DNA of 27,077 nucleotides from positions 1 through 27,077 of IMG/VR virus record IMGVR_UViG_3300006192_000337; one strand, 5' to 3'. This stretch comes from a virus. This document shows, piece after piece, positions 13,001-20,476 of this stretch (the stretch's first letter is position 1; every line of letters begins with the position of its first letter). The translations under genes were made by a program, and so were the position numbers. Below the pieces are notes generated by a model. The model made no database searches and was not told where the DNA came from. It worked only from the letters and a program-made list of their open reading frames with translations.

Positions 13001-13564
13001 TTATATATGCTTGACGATGTCATGTTGGCGTATGATCTCCATAGCCTTGTCAAGCGACCCGTCTCCTGCCATCACCGTGTGATAAGGCAAGTTATATTTG
13101 TGTAAAACATCAATCACTTGTCGATCTTTAACCGTTGCTTCTGTGTATGTTTGATTGCGGCCTGCTTGTTTATAAGTGAGTTTGGGGTTGCGTTGGATCA
13201 CAATATTGATGTTGTCATACGAGTTGTATTGTTCCATCAAAAAAGTAAAGTACGAACGTGGAAACCAATCAGGCGCGTATATCTCCGCCAGAAGCAATGA
13301 ACTATCAACAACCGCATAATCAACATTGTGGCGGACAAGCCTGCGAATTAAACGGTGTTGATGTGCTGTAATGTAGTCTTGTTCAGGGAAGATGTGCTCC
13401 CAATCTTCCCACGTAAAGTCTTTTGCACTCTCGTGAACCAACTCTACGTTAAAGTTTTCTATTGACATTTGCGCAAACAGGCGGGCAGCTAGGACAGATT
13501 TCCCACAGCCTGCGCCGGCCAACAGATTGACTACGGTTAGTTTTTTGTTGTCGTCGAGTGTCAT
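13001..13564 (-). CDS. P-loop NTPase (NadR/AAA-like)
   Basis: The 187-residue protein starts with a strand and Walker A motif, VVNLLAGAGCGKSVLAARLF (GAGCGKS at about 17-23). A Walker B-like strand, DYAVVDSSLLL, follows near residue 85, and a C-terminal region with NIVIQRNPKLTYKQAGRNQT resembles the lid region of phage NadR-like or kinase-like ATPases. Likely activity is NTP hydrolysis or phosphotransfer; the substrate is unknown. No Shine-Dalgarno precedes the ATG. CGTAAATA at 13593-13600 is a weak late-promoter candidate. Confidence 0.7.
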   Translation of the reverse strand: MTLDDNKKLTVVNLLAGAGCGKSVLAARLFAQMSIENFNVELVHESAKDFTWEDWEHIFPEQDYITAHQHRLIRRLVRHNVDYAVVDSSLLLAEIYAPDWFPRSYFTFLMEQYNSYDNINIVIQRNPKLTYKQAGRNQTYTEATVKDRQVIDVLHKYNLPYHTVMAGDGSLDKAMEIIRQHDIVKHI

Positions 13565-13633
13565 TTTTTGTTATTGTTATGAACGTACCATCTATTTACG
13601 ATCACACAAATAACAGAAAAAGTCAACATCAGT

Positions 13634-14497
13634 TCAGCCAAACATTGCCCTAAACGTTCTAGGGCCTGCAATACCATCTGCGGTCAGGTTGTTCGCACGT
13701 TGCCATTCTCTCAGCGCTCTGTCTGTTATAGGCCCAAACACGCCGTCTGCATTGACGCCAAGAACACGTTGCATTTCAGCAACATCTTGACCTCTCGCTC
13801 CTTGTCTAAGAACTCGTCTTGTTTGTTGAGTCGTTGGTTCTGTTGGGGGAACGATATCTGGAGTTAGTGCTGGAGCAGCCGACATATCAACAGACAGTAT
13901 CTGCTGTGCTGCTGTATATAGTTCCATGCGGTGGGCAAGGCCGTTGAAACCACCGTTGATACGCCTTGTTAGCGTTCTCATATCACGAGCGTCAGCAAAC
14001 ACGTTCAAGTTGTTAACTTCCCAAAACCACCCTGCACTGACGACAGCACCCTCAATAGACATTAAATAATCAGGGTCAGCAATAAGGTCTCGTCCGAGAT
14101 ATCTGCCGCATGCAGTGTAGTTGTTTCTCCCTGTCAGTTGGATGTATCCACGACCGCGGAATTTCCACCCGTCTTGTGAAGCTTCATCTCCGTTGCCCAT
14201 CCTATTAGCATACACACGACTCGCAATTCTAATTGGTTGACGTGCATATTGTTGAGCGATGGCGTCGGTTGGAAAATGGCGAGCAAAAATCTTCCTGAGA
14301 CCGTTTGCTGAATAGTTTAAATTCTCTACACGATGAACAAAATAGCCCGATTCATGTCCGAGTTGAGCAAGGAATGCGCACACGCGGTCATGGGTATTGA
14401 TGTTGTAGCGCGGCATCTGTTCGTTTAGAGCGTTGACGATTGCTTGTGCTTCTTTTACAGTGCCAAATATTTGTGTGAATTGTTGTAGTGTTAGCAT
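13634..14497 (-). CDS. Endolysin: GH19 lysozyme/chitinase-like domain plus peptidoglycan-binding domain
   Basis: The enzyme should cut peptidoglycan glycan strands at lysis. Residues about 20-200 are a GH19 domain: RVCAFLAQLGHESGYF with the catalytic Glu in the HES segment, GWKFRGRGYIQLTGRNNY, and SAGWFWEVNNLN. A proline-rich linker follows, then a PG_binding_1 domain over the last 65 residues (LRQGARGQDVAEMQRVLGV, then DGVFGPITDRALREWQ). No signal peptide is seen, so a holin is expected; the 93-residue TM protein is the only candidate in view. GGAGGG precedes the ATG, and two overlapping late promoters lie 27 nt upstream, fitting late lysis timing. It is the first gene of the leftward block. 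Confidence 0.92.
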   Translation of the reverse strand: MLTLQQFTQIFGTVKEAQAIVNALNEQMPRYNINTHDRVCAFLAQLGHESGYFVHRVENLNYSANGLRKIFARHFPTDAIAQQYARQPIRIASRVYANRMGNGDEASQDGWKFRGRGYIQLTGRNNYTACGRYLGRDLIADPDYLMSIEGAVVSAGWFWEVNNLNVFADARDMRTLTRRINGGFNGLAHRMELYTAAQQILSVDMSAAPALTPDIVPPTEPTTQQTRRVLRQGARGQDVAEMQRVLGVNADGVFGPITDRALREWQRANNLTADGIAGPRTFRAMFG

Positions 14498-14524
14498 ATA
14501 CCCTCCGGCTGTATCGTTGTAACC

Positions 14525-14536
14525 TATTTATTTATT
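14525..14536 (-). promoter_or_regulatory. Tandem T4-type late promoters, AATAAATA twice
   Basis: Two overlapping AATAAATA octamers on the minus strand (14525-14532 and 14529-14536), 27 nt before the endolysin start. They lie back to back with the plus-strand promoter of the rhodanese gene. Confidence 0.6.
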
Positions 14537-14537
14537 G

Positions 14538-14566
14538 TTGTCCGTTTTCTGAGTTTGTGGTACACT
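14538..14566 (+). promoter_or_regulatory. Sigma70-like promoter for the rhodanese gene
   Basis: TTGTCC, 17-nt spacer, TACACT, followed about 40 nt later by the ATG at 14608. It marks the divergent boundary between the leftward late block and the rightward early block. Confidence 0.55.
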
Positions 14567-14607
14567 CATCCAACAAACACCGTATTCAACTTTCGTGAGG
14601 TTCAAAA

Positions 14608-14895
14608 ATGTATAGCTCAACCAAAATCACTGGTAAAAAAGCAAAGAAGCTGGTAGAAAAGGGTGCCATCTTGCTGGACGCACGCAGTCCTGTTGCGTTC
14701 CGAGACGGAACGCTTCCCGGCGCTGTTAACATCTCCACACGTCAGATTTCTATGCTCGGCAAATATCCAAAGACGACGAAGCTCGTGTTCTTTGGTGATG
14801 ATCAACAATCTGTAAGCACGATGTTGAACTATGCTTTCAACATGGGGTTTACAGACGCGTTTACGTTTGGTAATATCGACGAGTGGGATAAGTAA
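14608..14895 (+). CDS. Rhodanese-like single domain lacking the catalytic cysteine
   Basis: The 95-residue protein has the rhodanese CH2A-like start, GAILLDARSPVAFRDGTLPGA, then VNIS, and the terminal GFTDAFTFGNIDEW that matches 'G...v..l.GG...W'. The active-site loop should carry Cys (vvyCxxGxR); here it is LVFFGDDQQS, without Cys. It therefore cannot transfer sulfur and may be a binding or regulatory domain. It is the first rightward gene, from a sigma70-like promoter. Confidence 0.75.
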   Translation: MYSSTKITGKKAKKLVEKGAILLDARSPVAFRDGTLPGAVNISTRQISMLGKYPKTTKLVFFGDDQQSVSTMLNYAFNMGFTDAFTFGNIDEWDK

Positions 14896-14915
14896 CACCC
14901 TGTGTTTACACGGCG

Positions 14916-14946
14916 TTGACCTCGTTTTCATAAACGAGTATAAATA
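14916..14946 (+). promoter_or_regulatory. Combined sigma70 and late promoter with palindromic spacer
   Basis: TTGACC, exactly 17 nt, then TATAAATA, which is at once a sigma70 -10 (TATAAA) and a perfect T4 late box. A palindrome, CTCGTTT-TCAT-AAACGAG (14921-14938), fills the spacer precisely and could be an operator. It is upstream of the small ORF at 14979 and phoH. Confidence 0.65.
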
Positions 14947-14978
14947 ACTTTGAAGCCCGTCAACAGACGAAGGATTTA

Positions 14979-15299
14979 ATGAAGGTTTATACTCCTTTAC
15001 AGATTTGTGCTTCCGCAGCACAAAGTGCCATTCAGGCACGTCTCGCAGGCAGTTCGTCCGCAACTGCCTTACTTCCCACTATGAAAACAACAAACCGAAG
15101 GGAGTCTCTCTATGTCCAGAAAACGCAGGTCTGTCTCTACACACCATCACAACAACATTGTGGAACTAACACAAGCGTTGTATCTAAATGGCAAAGCGGT
15201 ACAAGAAGGACCGAAGCGGAAGACGTGGTCGCGACACGATCTAACACACGTCAAACCTTTAACCCCTGCTCAGGAGGAGATGTTCGAAGCATTTGCTGA
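14979..15299 (+). CDS. Possible small protein overlapping the phoH start
   Basis: An ATG with GAAGGA about 6 nt upstream opens a frame of 106 codons beginning MKVYTPLQICASAAQSAIQ. The first 44 codons are not covered by another gene and have a plausible composition. The rest lies out of frame within phoH and looks like shadow sequence. It fills the leader between the double promoter and phoH. It may be a short coding leader or a gene whose 3' part overlaps phoH; no family is recognised. Confidence 0.3.
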   Translation: MKVYTPLQICASAAQSAIQARLAGSSSATALLPTMKTTNRRESLYVQKTQVCLYTPSQQHCGTNTSVVSKWQSGTRRTEAEDVVATRSNTRQTFNPCSGGDVRSIC

Positions 15300-15888
15300 C
15301 GGCCAACACATCTTTGCTCACGGAAGCGCAGGTACAGGCAAATCATTCGTTGCTCTCTATCTTGCTTTAACAGAGTATTTCCGACCAGAATCAGAAATAG
15401 AAAAAATCATCATTGTCCGCTCTGCTGTCCCAACACGCGAGATAGGTTTCACTCCAGGAACCGAAGCGGAAAAACTCGCTGTGTATGAACAACCGTATAA
15501 AGACATCTTTAGCGACTTGATTGGTCGGTATTCCACTTACGACGACATGAAAGAGGCAAGGATTGTTCAGTTCACTTCTACATCATTCATCAGAGGCGTG
15601 ACGTGGGACAACGCAATCATCGTGTTTGATGAGATCCAGAACGCGAACTGGGAAGAGATCAATACAGTGCTGACACGCGTTGGTTCTAACTCACGGATCA
15701 TTTTGTGCGGTGACGTTAAGCAAAACGACCTGATCTACCGTAAAGCAGATAAGTCAGGTATCACCACTCTGCTTGACGTGACAAAGAAAATGCCATCGTT
15801 CTCCACAGTGACATTCTCACGGCACGACATTGTTCGTTCGGAGTTCGTCAAGCAGTTTGTTATTGCTTGTGAAGAAGTAGGCGTCTGA
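15112..15888 (+). CDS. phoH: PhoH-like ATPase
   Basis: The 258-residue protein contains LTPAQEEMFEAF (Q-motif-like), Walker A HGSAGTGKS at 70-78, IIIVRSAVPTREIGFTPG, Walker B AIIVFDEIQNANWEE, and SRIILCGDVKQNDL. This is the full PhoH ATPase order also seen in T4-like and marine phages. The role is uncertain; an RNA-linked ATPase/helicase-type function and phosphate-stress association are known for relatives. A poor Shine-Dalgarno (GGGAG) precedes ATG 15112. It is driven by the double promoter and closed by a strong terminator. Confidence 0.92.
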   Translation: MSRKRRSVSTHHHNNIVELTQALYLNGKAVQEGPKRKTWSRHDLTHVKPLTPAQEEMFEAFADGQHIFAHGSAGTGKSFVALYLALTEYFRPESEIEKIIIVRSAVPTREIGFTPGTEAEKLAVYEQPYKDIFSDLIGRYSTYDDMKEARIVQFTSTSFIRGVTWDNAIIVFDEIQNANWEEINTVLTRVGSNSRIILCGDVKQNDLIYRKADKSGITTLLDVTKKMPSFSTVTFSRHDIVRSEFVKQFVIACEEVGV

Positions 15889-15891
15889 CTC

Positions 15892-15914
15892 AAAAGGGGC
15901 TTTTAGCCCCTTTT
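15892..15914 (+). terminator. Rho-independent terminator after phoH
   Basis: AAAAGGGGC, loop TTTTA, GCCCCTTTT: a 9-bp stem followed by a T-rich tail, 4 nt after the phoH stop. Confidence 0.9.
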
Positions 15915-15920
15915 CTTTTG

Positions 15921-15949
15921 TTGTTTTTTTGTTTGAGTTGTTGTATAAT
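15921..15949 (+). promoter_or_regulatory. Sigma70-like promoter for the thyA unit
   Basis: TTGTTT, 17-nt spacer, TATAAT, directly after the phoH terminator. AAGGAGAT precedes the next start at 15984. Confidence 0.6.
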
Positions 15950-15983
15950 CGCAATGGTTATATAACAAGGAGATCACATCACC

Positions 15984-16169
15984 ATGAGTGACGAAAAAAC
16001 ATACGTGTATGAAAACACAGAAGTCGTCCTAACAGGACGCAGCGCCTCTAAAACTCTGCGAAGTGGCAGAGTGGAAAAGTTGTATGAGATTACCCCAAAG
16101 CATTCAACTTCCGGTGTGTGGAAGAAGTGGGTTGATATCTCTGCTCTCTACGAAGTAGAAGACCAATAA
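15984..16169 (+). CDS. Small conserved phage protein
   Basis: A 61-residue protein: YVYENTEVVLTGRSASKTL, then LYEITP and WKKWVDISALYEV. I know this pattern from small uncharacterised proteins of T4-like phages; the fold is probably a small beta-barrel. The strong ribosome-binding site (AAGGAGAT) and own promoter show it is real. Its stop lies 1 nt before thyA, so they are cotranscribed. Confidence 0.75.
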   Translation: MSDEKTYVYENTEVVLTGRSASKTLRSGRVEKLYEITPKHSTSGVWKKWVDISALYEVEDQ

Positions 16170-16170
16170 A

Positions 16171-17088
16171 ATGATGACACGAATCAACACGCTTGCTGAT
16201 AAATCTTATCACGACATCCCATATCTCAATCTCGTCAAAGACGTTCTGAAAAACGGCGTAGAAAAATCTGACCGAACAGGTGTTGGTACGATCGCTGTGT
16301 TCGGTCGTCAGATGCGGTTTGATCTCTCTGACGGGACGATTCCCCTGCTTACAACGAAGAGGATTCATTTACCGTCGATAATCCACGAACTGCTGTGGTA
16401 TCTAAAAGGCGATGGCAACATCAAGTACCTACAAGACAACGGCGTCCGTATCTGGAACGAGTGGGCTGATAAGAACGGCGATCTTGGTCCTGTATATGGA
16501 GTGATGTGGCGTAAGTGGCCGTACTATTGGTGGAGCGATCAAGTTAACGGTTACATCAAACGTGAGATTGACCAGATTGCATACGTGATTAACCAACTGA
16601 AAACAAACCCAACGAACCGTCGTTTGATTGTTTCGTCGTGGAATCCAGCATTGCTTCCTGACCCTTCAATGTCGTTTGACGACAACGTCAAGAAGGGGAA
16701 ACAAGCGTTACCTCCATGCCATTACACGTTCCAGTTCTTTGCACAACCGTACCAAGATACGCACAAACTCTCTCTGTTGCTTAATATGCGGAGCAACGAC
16801 GTTGGCCTTGGCAATCCGTTTAACATCGCGCAGTACAGCATTCTTCTCCGTATGGTCTGCGAGGTTGTTGACATGGTTCCTGGCGACTTTGTTTATTCAG
16901 GTGGTGATGTTCACATCTATACAAACCACGTTGACGCATTGAAGGACCAGCTGACGCGCGTTCCGTTCCCGTCACCAACGCTGCGGTTTAGCCGCAAGAT
17001 TGACAGCATTGACGACTTTAAATTTGAAGATTTCGTCATTGAAGGCTACCAACACCATCCCCCTATAAAGATGACTGTTGCCGTTTGA
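16171..17088 (+). CDS. thyA: Thymidylate synthase
   Basis: Converts dUMP to dTMP with methylene-tetrahydrofolate, raising the thymidine supply for phage DNA. The 305-residue protein shows SDRTGVGT near the N-terminus (phosphate-binding Arg), IHELLWYLKGD, WNEWAD and LGPVYGVMWR. The catalytic motif is ALPPCHYTFQF with Cys183, and RSNDVGLGNPFNIAQY follows. No intron is present, unlike T4 td. DHFR, which regenerates the folate, is encoded 1.8 kb downstream on the same strand. Confidence 0.97.
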   Translation: MMTRINTLADKSYHDIPYLNLVKDVLKNGVEKSDRTGVGTIAVFGRQMRFDLSDGTIPLLTTKRIHLPSIIHELLWYLKGDGNIKYLQDNGVRIWNEWADKNGDLGPVYGVMWRKWPYYWWSDQVNGYIKREIDQIAYVINQLKTNPTNRRLIVSSWNPALLPDPSMSFDDNVKKGKQALPPCHYTFQFFAQPYQDTHKLSLLLNMRSNDVGLGNPFNIAQYSILLRMVCEVVDMVPGDFVYSGGDVHIYTNHVDALKDQLTRVPFPSPTLRFSRKIDSIDDFKFEDFVIEGYQHHPPIKMTVAV

Positions 17089-17106
17089 TGAAAAACAGGG
17101 TACAAT
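17078..17106 (+). promoter_or_regulatory. Possible sigma70-like promoter before DNA ligase
   Basis: TTGCCG, 17-nt spacer, TACAAT, with the -35 inside the end of thyA. The ligase ATG follows 31 nt later. The match is moderate. Confidence 0.4.
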
Positions 17107-17137
17107 ACACACATCACTGACCAAACTAGGACAATAA

Positions 17138-18496
17138 ATGATTAACCAACTGTTTGAACAACTTGCTACCGATGCTGGCCGCAAGTTCAAGGAAGATCTG
17201 CTCGGGCTGCACAAAAACAATGTGGTACTCAAAGAGGTTGTGCGGTTGGCGCTTGACCCTGCGATTAATTTCTACATCAAAAAAATCCCAGCCTACTGCC
17301 CGCGAATGGGCGGTGGGGTACGAGATCTGTCTTGGGCGATTGCCGAACTTGATCGTCTGGCAGTTCGGGAAGTTACCGGCAAGGATGCGATTGAGTTTTT
17401 GACGGCTGTGTTGGAACAGTTGAGTTCCGATGATGCAGAAGTTATTGAGAAGATCATCCAACGCGACTTGCGGTGCGGTGTGTCAGAAGCAACAGCAAAC
17501 AAGGTGTGGAAGGGGCTGATTCCAGAGTACCCATACATGCGCTGTGCGTTACCGAAGGCCGCTAAGCTGGATAAGTTTTCATGGACTCAAGGTGTATTCA
17601 GCCAATTGAAAGCTGACGGTATGTTCGTTAACATCAACCACCTAGAAGACGGTACGGTTGAACTGATTTCTCGCTCTGGATCTCGTTTCCCAATTGAACA
17701 GTTTGCAAATCTTGCAGACGAAATCCGCATGACGTTCCCTGCTGGTACACAAACACACGGTGAACTAATTGTCGAAGTTGGAGGTGAGCTACAATCTCGT
17801 GAAATCAGCAATGGTCTACTGAATAGTGTACTGAAAGGTGGTTCGTTTGATCCAACAGATTTCCCTGTTCTGTTCGCATGGGATCAATTGCCAATTGAAG
17901 CTGCTGTACCTGGTGGCAAATATAATGTCCCATATGCAGATCGCTATCGTGAGCTCGAACAGCAGATTCACGCAGCCGCTCCTCATGGAATCACACTGAT
18001 TGAGACGAAGATTGTTCACTCATTGGAACAGGCTCACGAACACTATGCTGAGATGCTCGCAGCTGGTTACGAAGGGACTATTATCAAAGACCGCAATGCG
18101 ATTTGGGAAGACACTACAAGTAAACGTCAAGTCAAATACAAGTTGGAAGTTGATGTTGATCTGAAAATCACCGGGTTTACTGCTGGTAACGGTAAGAACG
18201 CTGAACTGTTTGGCTCTATCACGTGCGAAACAGAAGATGGCGAACTTGTCGTCAATGTTTCTGGGTTCAAGGACAAGAAACAGAAAGGGATCCTTACCCG
18301 TGCTGAAATCTGGGAGATTCGTGATCAACTGATTGGCACTGTGATGACCGTCACTTCCAACAATATTATGAAACCAACGAAGTCTAACCCAAAGTACTCG
18401 CTGTTCCTTCCTCGCTTTTGCGAATTCAGAAGCGATAAGTCCATCGCCGATGATTTGCAGCGGGTTCAAGAGCAGTTTGAGAACGCTGTAAAATGA
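17138..18496 (+). CDS. lig: ATP-dependent DNA ligase (T4 gp30-like)
   Basis: The 452-residue protein seals nicks during replication and repair. Motif I is FSQLKADGMFVNI with the adenylated lysine at residue 158, almost the same place as Lys159 of T4 ligase. ELISRSGSRFP is the motif Ia region, THGELIVE motif III, GYEGTIIKDR motif IV and RQVKYKLEVD motif V. The OB-fold region follows. The N-terminal helical domain (SWAIAELDRLA and the following residues) is of the gp30 type. Its stop overlaps the ATG of the next gene (ATGA). Confidence 0.96.
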   Translation: MINQLFEQLATDAGRKFKEDLLGLHKNNVVLKEVVRLALDPAINFYIKKIPAYCPRMGGGVRDLSWAIAELDRLAVREVTGKDAIEFLTAVLEQLSSDDAEVIEKIIQRDLRCGVSEATANKVWKGLIPEYPYMRCALPKAAKLDKFSWTQGVFSQLKADGMFVNINHLEDGTVELISRSGSRFPIEQFANLADEIRMTFPAGTQTHGELIVEVGGELQSREISNGLLNSVLKGGSFDPTDFPVLFAWDQLPIEAAVPGGKYNVPYADRYRELEQQIHAAAPHGITLIETKIVHSLEQAHEHYAEMLAAGYEGTIIKDRNAIWEDTTSKRQVKYKLEVDVDLKITGFTAGNGKNAELFGSITCETEDGELVVNVSGFKDKKQKGILTRAEIWEIRDQLIGTVMTVTSNNIMKPTKSNPKYSLFLPRFCEFRSDKSIADDLQRVQEQFENAVK

Positions 18497-18942
18497 TTTC
18501 TGAACAACTTGATATCGATCGGCTGCATCGTTGTGTGGCCGCTATTCAGAACGGAGAGTATCTTAACCGAGCAGCAGGAGCAACGACTGCTCGGTTGTTG
18601 ATGTTGTTTGGCGACATTGAACTCGGCAACCGCACGAACATCTACGTTTATGTCGGCGACACTAGGGTTGTCTGTGATATGGTCAAGCGAAAGCTGATAG
18701 ACTTGCTTGCTGACAGCGGATACCTAATCACACACGCCACGAAAGACCGAGTCACAGTGGAAGGGAGCACTATTGTTCGGTTCATCACAGCGGATCAGTT
18801 CTTGACATCATACAGCCTCCGTGGATTGAAAATCGCGCGGGTCTATTTTGACGTATCTCAACACACACTCGCACAATATGATCAAGAGCAGATTGGTTAC
18901 GCGATTGGTTGTGTCAGGGCGACAGGAGCGGACTTTGTCTGA
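18493..18942 (+). CDS. Unknown protein, degenerate P-loop ATPase-like
   Basis: The 149-residue protein has a layout like phage ATPase cores. AAGATTARLLMLFGDIELG stands where a Walker A would be, NIYVYVGDTRVVCDMVKR where the second strand would be, and SLRGLKIARVYFDVSQ where RG...vyiDE would be. The GKT and the Walker B Glu are missing, so it would not hydrolyse ATP. The alignment is by eye and tentative. It overlaps ligase upstream by 4 nt and DHFR downstream, so it is translated in a coupled row. Confidence 0.55.
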   Translation: MISEQLDIDRLHRCVAAIQNGEYLNRAAGATTARLLMLFGDIELGNRTNIYVYVGDTRVVCDMVKRKLIDLLADSGYLITHATKDRVTVEGSTIVRFITADQFLTSYSLRGLKIARVYFDVSQHTLAQYDQEQIGYAIGCVRATGADFV

Positions 18943-19426
18943 TATCTCCATCATCGTTGCTGTTGATAAACGAGGCGGGTTTGCCAAGCAGCATAAGATC
19001 CCTTGGTATTATAAGGAAGACTTTGCCCACTTCAAGAAAATAACAATCGGTCATCCTTGTGTTATGGGACGGAATACGCACGCTGAAATCAACGAAAAAC
19101 TAGGCGAAAAGGCACATCCGTCCGTCTTGCCTGGCCGCACTTGCTACGTTGTCTCAACAACGCTAAAAGAACTACCGAATGCTGCCGTTGTCCGATCACT
19201 GAACGATGTTCCAGAAGACAGGATGTTTGTTATTGGCGGGAAACAATTGTACGATCAAGCACTCCGTGTTGCCAACACCGTATATATCACACACATTGGT
19301 GTTGATTATCAGTGTGACCAGTTCTTCGATCTTGATTACGTCGCAAGCAACTTTACAGCCATTGAGGCAACAGCAACAGTCAGTGGAGAACTGACGTTTA
19401 TTACATACAAGAGGACATTTCTGTGA
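18935..19426 (+). CDS. frd: Dihydrofolate reductase
   Basis: Reduces dihydrofolate after the thymidylate synthase reaction. Conserved parts are ISIIVAVDKRGGFAKQHKIPW, HPCVMGRNTHAEI, LPGRTCYVVST, RMFVIGGKQLYDQAL and YITHIGVDYQCDQFF. This is complete and close in length to E. coli FolA. The frame is open from ATG 18848, but DHFRs begin right at the first strand. TTG 18935 with GGAG 6 nt upstream is the likely start, overlapping the previous stop. It shares a 4-nt overlap with acb1. Confidence 0.93.
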   Translation: MSDISIIVAVDKRGGFAKQHKIPWYYKEDFAHFKKITIGHPCVMGRNTHAEINEKLGEKAHPSVLPGRTCYVVSTTLKELPNAAVVRSLNDVPEDRMFVIGGKQLYDQALRVANTVYITHIGVDYQCDQFFDLDYVASNFTAIEATATVSGELTFITYKRTFL

Positions 19427-19926
19427 AACTGTACGAATTGAAAAATGCTAGGGTGAAGGGAACATACGCCGGAGTTAAGTTTAGCAAAGAGACCAAGCAG
19501 GCGATTGAGGACTATATGCGCGAAGCACAGATTCCAAACATGCTTGACAAGGAGAAGTTACACACAACGTTGTTGTACAGCCGTGTGCATTGTCCGAAAT
19601 ACAAACCAGAGAGTTCCGTTTCGTATAAAGGAACGCCAGGCGAATTTGATGTATGGGACAACGAGACGGGTGGTAAAAAGACAAAATGCCTCGTTCTCAA
19701 GATCGATTGTCCTGACCTTGTCAAGCGTCACAACCAGCTGATGAAAGATCACAACGCAACATATGACTACGAGGAATATCGTCCTCACATCACGTTGAGT
19801 TATGATATCGGTAATGCTGATCCGAAATCATTTCCTGACATCCGCAAATACGTTAGCACGATTGAGGCTGTCAGCGAATATGGCGAAGATTTAGATTTGG
19901 AATGGAGTGCGAACAAGAAGAGTTAA
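19423..19926 (+). CDS. acb1: Acb1 anti-CBASS cyclic nucleotide phosphodiesterase (T4 57B-like)
   Basis: Acb1 cleaves the cyclic di- and trinucleotide messengers made by CBASS defence systems. The 167-residue protein is a 2H phosphoesterase with two HxT motifs, KLHTTLLYSR (His47) and YRPHITLSYDIG (His122). It also has the Acb1-specific frame known from T4 57B: GTYAGVKF, CLVLKIDCPDL, HNATYDYEEY and EYGEDLDLEW. The start is GTG 19423, overlapping the DHFR stop. It sits in the early block, as needed to act before CBASS responds. A lone convergent minus-strand gene overlaps its stop codon. Confidence 0.88.
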   Translation: MKLYELKNARVKGTYAGVKFSKETKQAIEDYMREAQIPNMLDKEKLHTTLLYSRVHCPKYKPESSVSYKGTPGEFDVWDNETGGKKTKCLVLKIDCPDLVKRHNQLMKDHNATYDYEEYRPHITLSYDIGNADPKSFPDIRKYVSTIEAVSEYGEDLDLEWSANKKS

Positions 19927-20384
19927 TTCATCTTCGCTTGTTGGATCTCAAGAGTGCGGCGGTATACAACGAAATAGTTTCGGTCTTGGTATACTTCCCA
20001 CTCTAATTTTTTGGCGAGTTTCTTTGTTAGTTTCTCAAACACTTCACGTCGCCGCGGCGACGATGAGTGCATATAGACAAAATGGAGACGCTGATCTTTC
20101 GCTTTTGACGCAATTGCCGAGACGACCTTATCCATCACATCGTCGACGCCAGCAAACGATTGACGGTTTTGTTTCAGCGTCAATTCAACAAACCGCCCAC
20201 TCTCCATGTCATCCTGCTTGATGATAACGCGCGTAATCCACCCTGCAATGTAGTCAGCCATAGGCCTATTACCGCGGATCACGAGTTCATAGGTGTGATC
20301 TTCGGTCTTGATTGTGGCAGTCGACTTTGCATCTGTTGATGCTGGATTCCACTTTACGGTAGGTGAGACTTCGAATAGTTTCAT
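19923..20384 (-). CDS. Unknown minus-strand protein, late
   Basis: A 153-residue basic protein, beginning MKLFEVSPTVKW, with alternating strands and helices (YELVIRGNRPMADYIAGWI, then LHFVYMHSSSPRRREVF, then LEWEVYQDRNYFVVYRR). No family is recognised. It is the only leftward gene inside the rightward early block and overlaps the acb1 stop convergently. A perfect TATAAATA ends 5 nt before its ATG, which puts the predicted transcription start on or next to the start codon, with no room for a Shine-Dalgarno. Confidence 0.7.
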   Translation of the reverse strand: MKLFEVSPTVKWNPASTDAKSTATIKTEDHTYELVIRGNRPMADYIAGWITRVIIKQDDMESGRFVELTLKQNRQSFAGVDDVMDKVVSAIASKAKDQRLHFVYMHSSSPRRREVFEKLTKKLAKKLEWEVYQDRNYFVVYRRTLEIQQAKMN

Positions 20385-20389
20385 ACATC

Positions 20390-20397
20390 TATTTATA
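20390..20397 (-). promoter_or_regulatory. T4-type late promoter, perfect TATAAATA
   Basis: TATAAATA on the minus strand, followed by GATGT and the ATG at 20384. The spacing implies a leaderless or nearly leaderless transcript. Confidence 0.65.
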
Positions 20398-20476
20398 TCC
20401 CCCGCATTTGACCCTCCTTTCCCTGTTATTTTGCCGCGTAAATAAAATCGACTGTGTCACAAGGAGAGTCAATCAT

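Noticed and set aside
20047-20062. 16-bp GC-rich palindrome (CGTCGCCG and its complement)
   Set aside because: It lies in the middle of a coding gene over serine, proline and arginine codons, with no nearby signal; likely chance.
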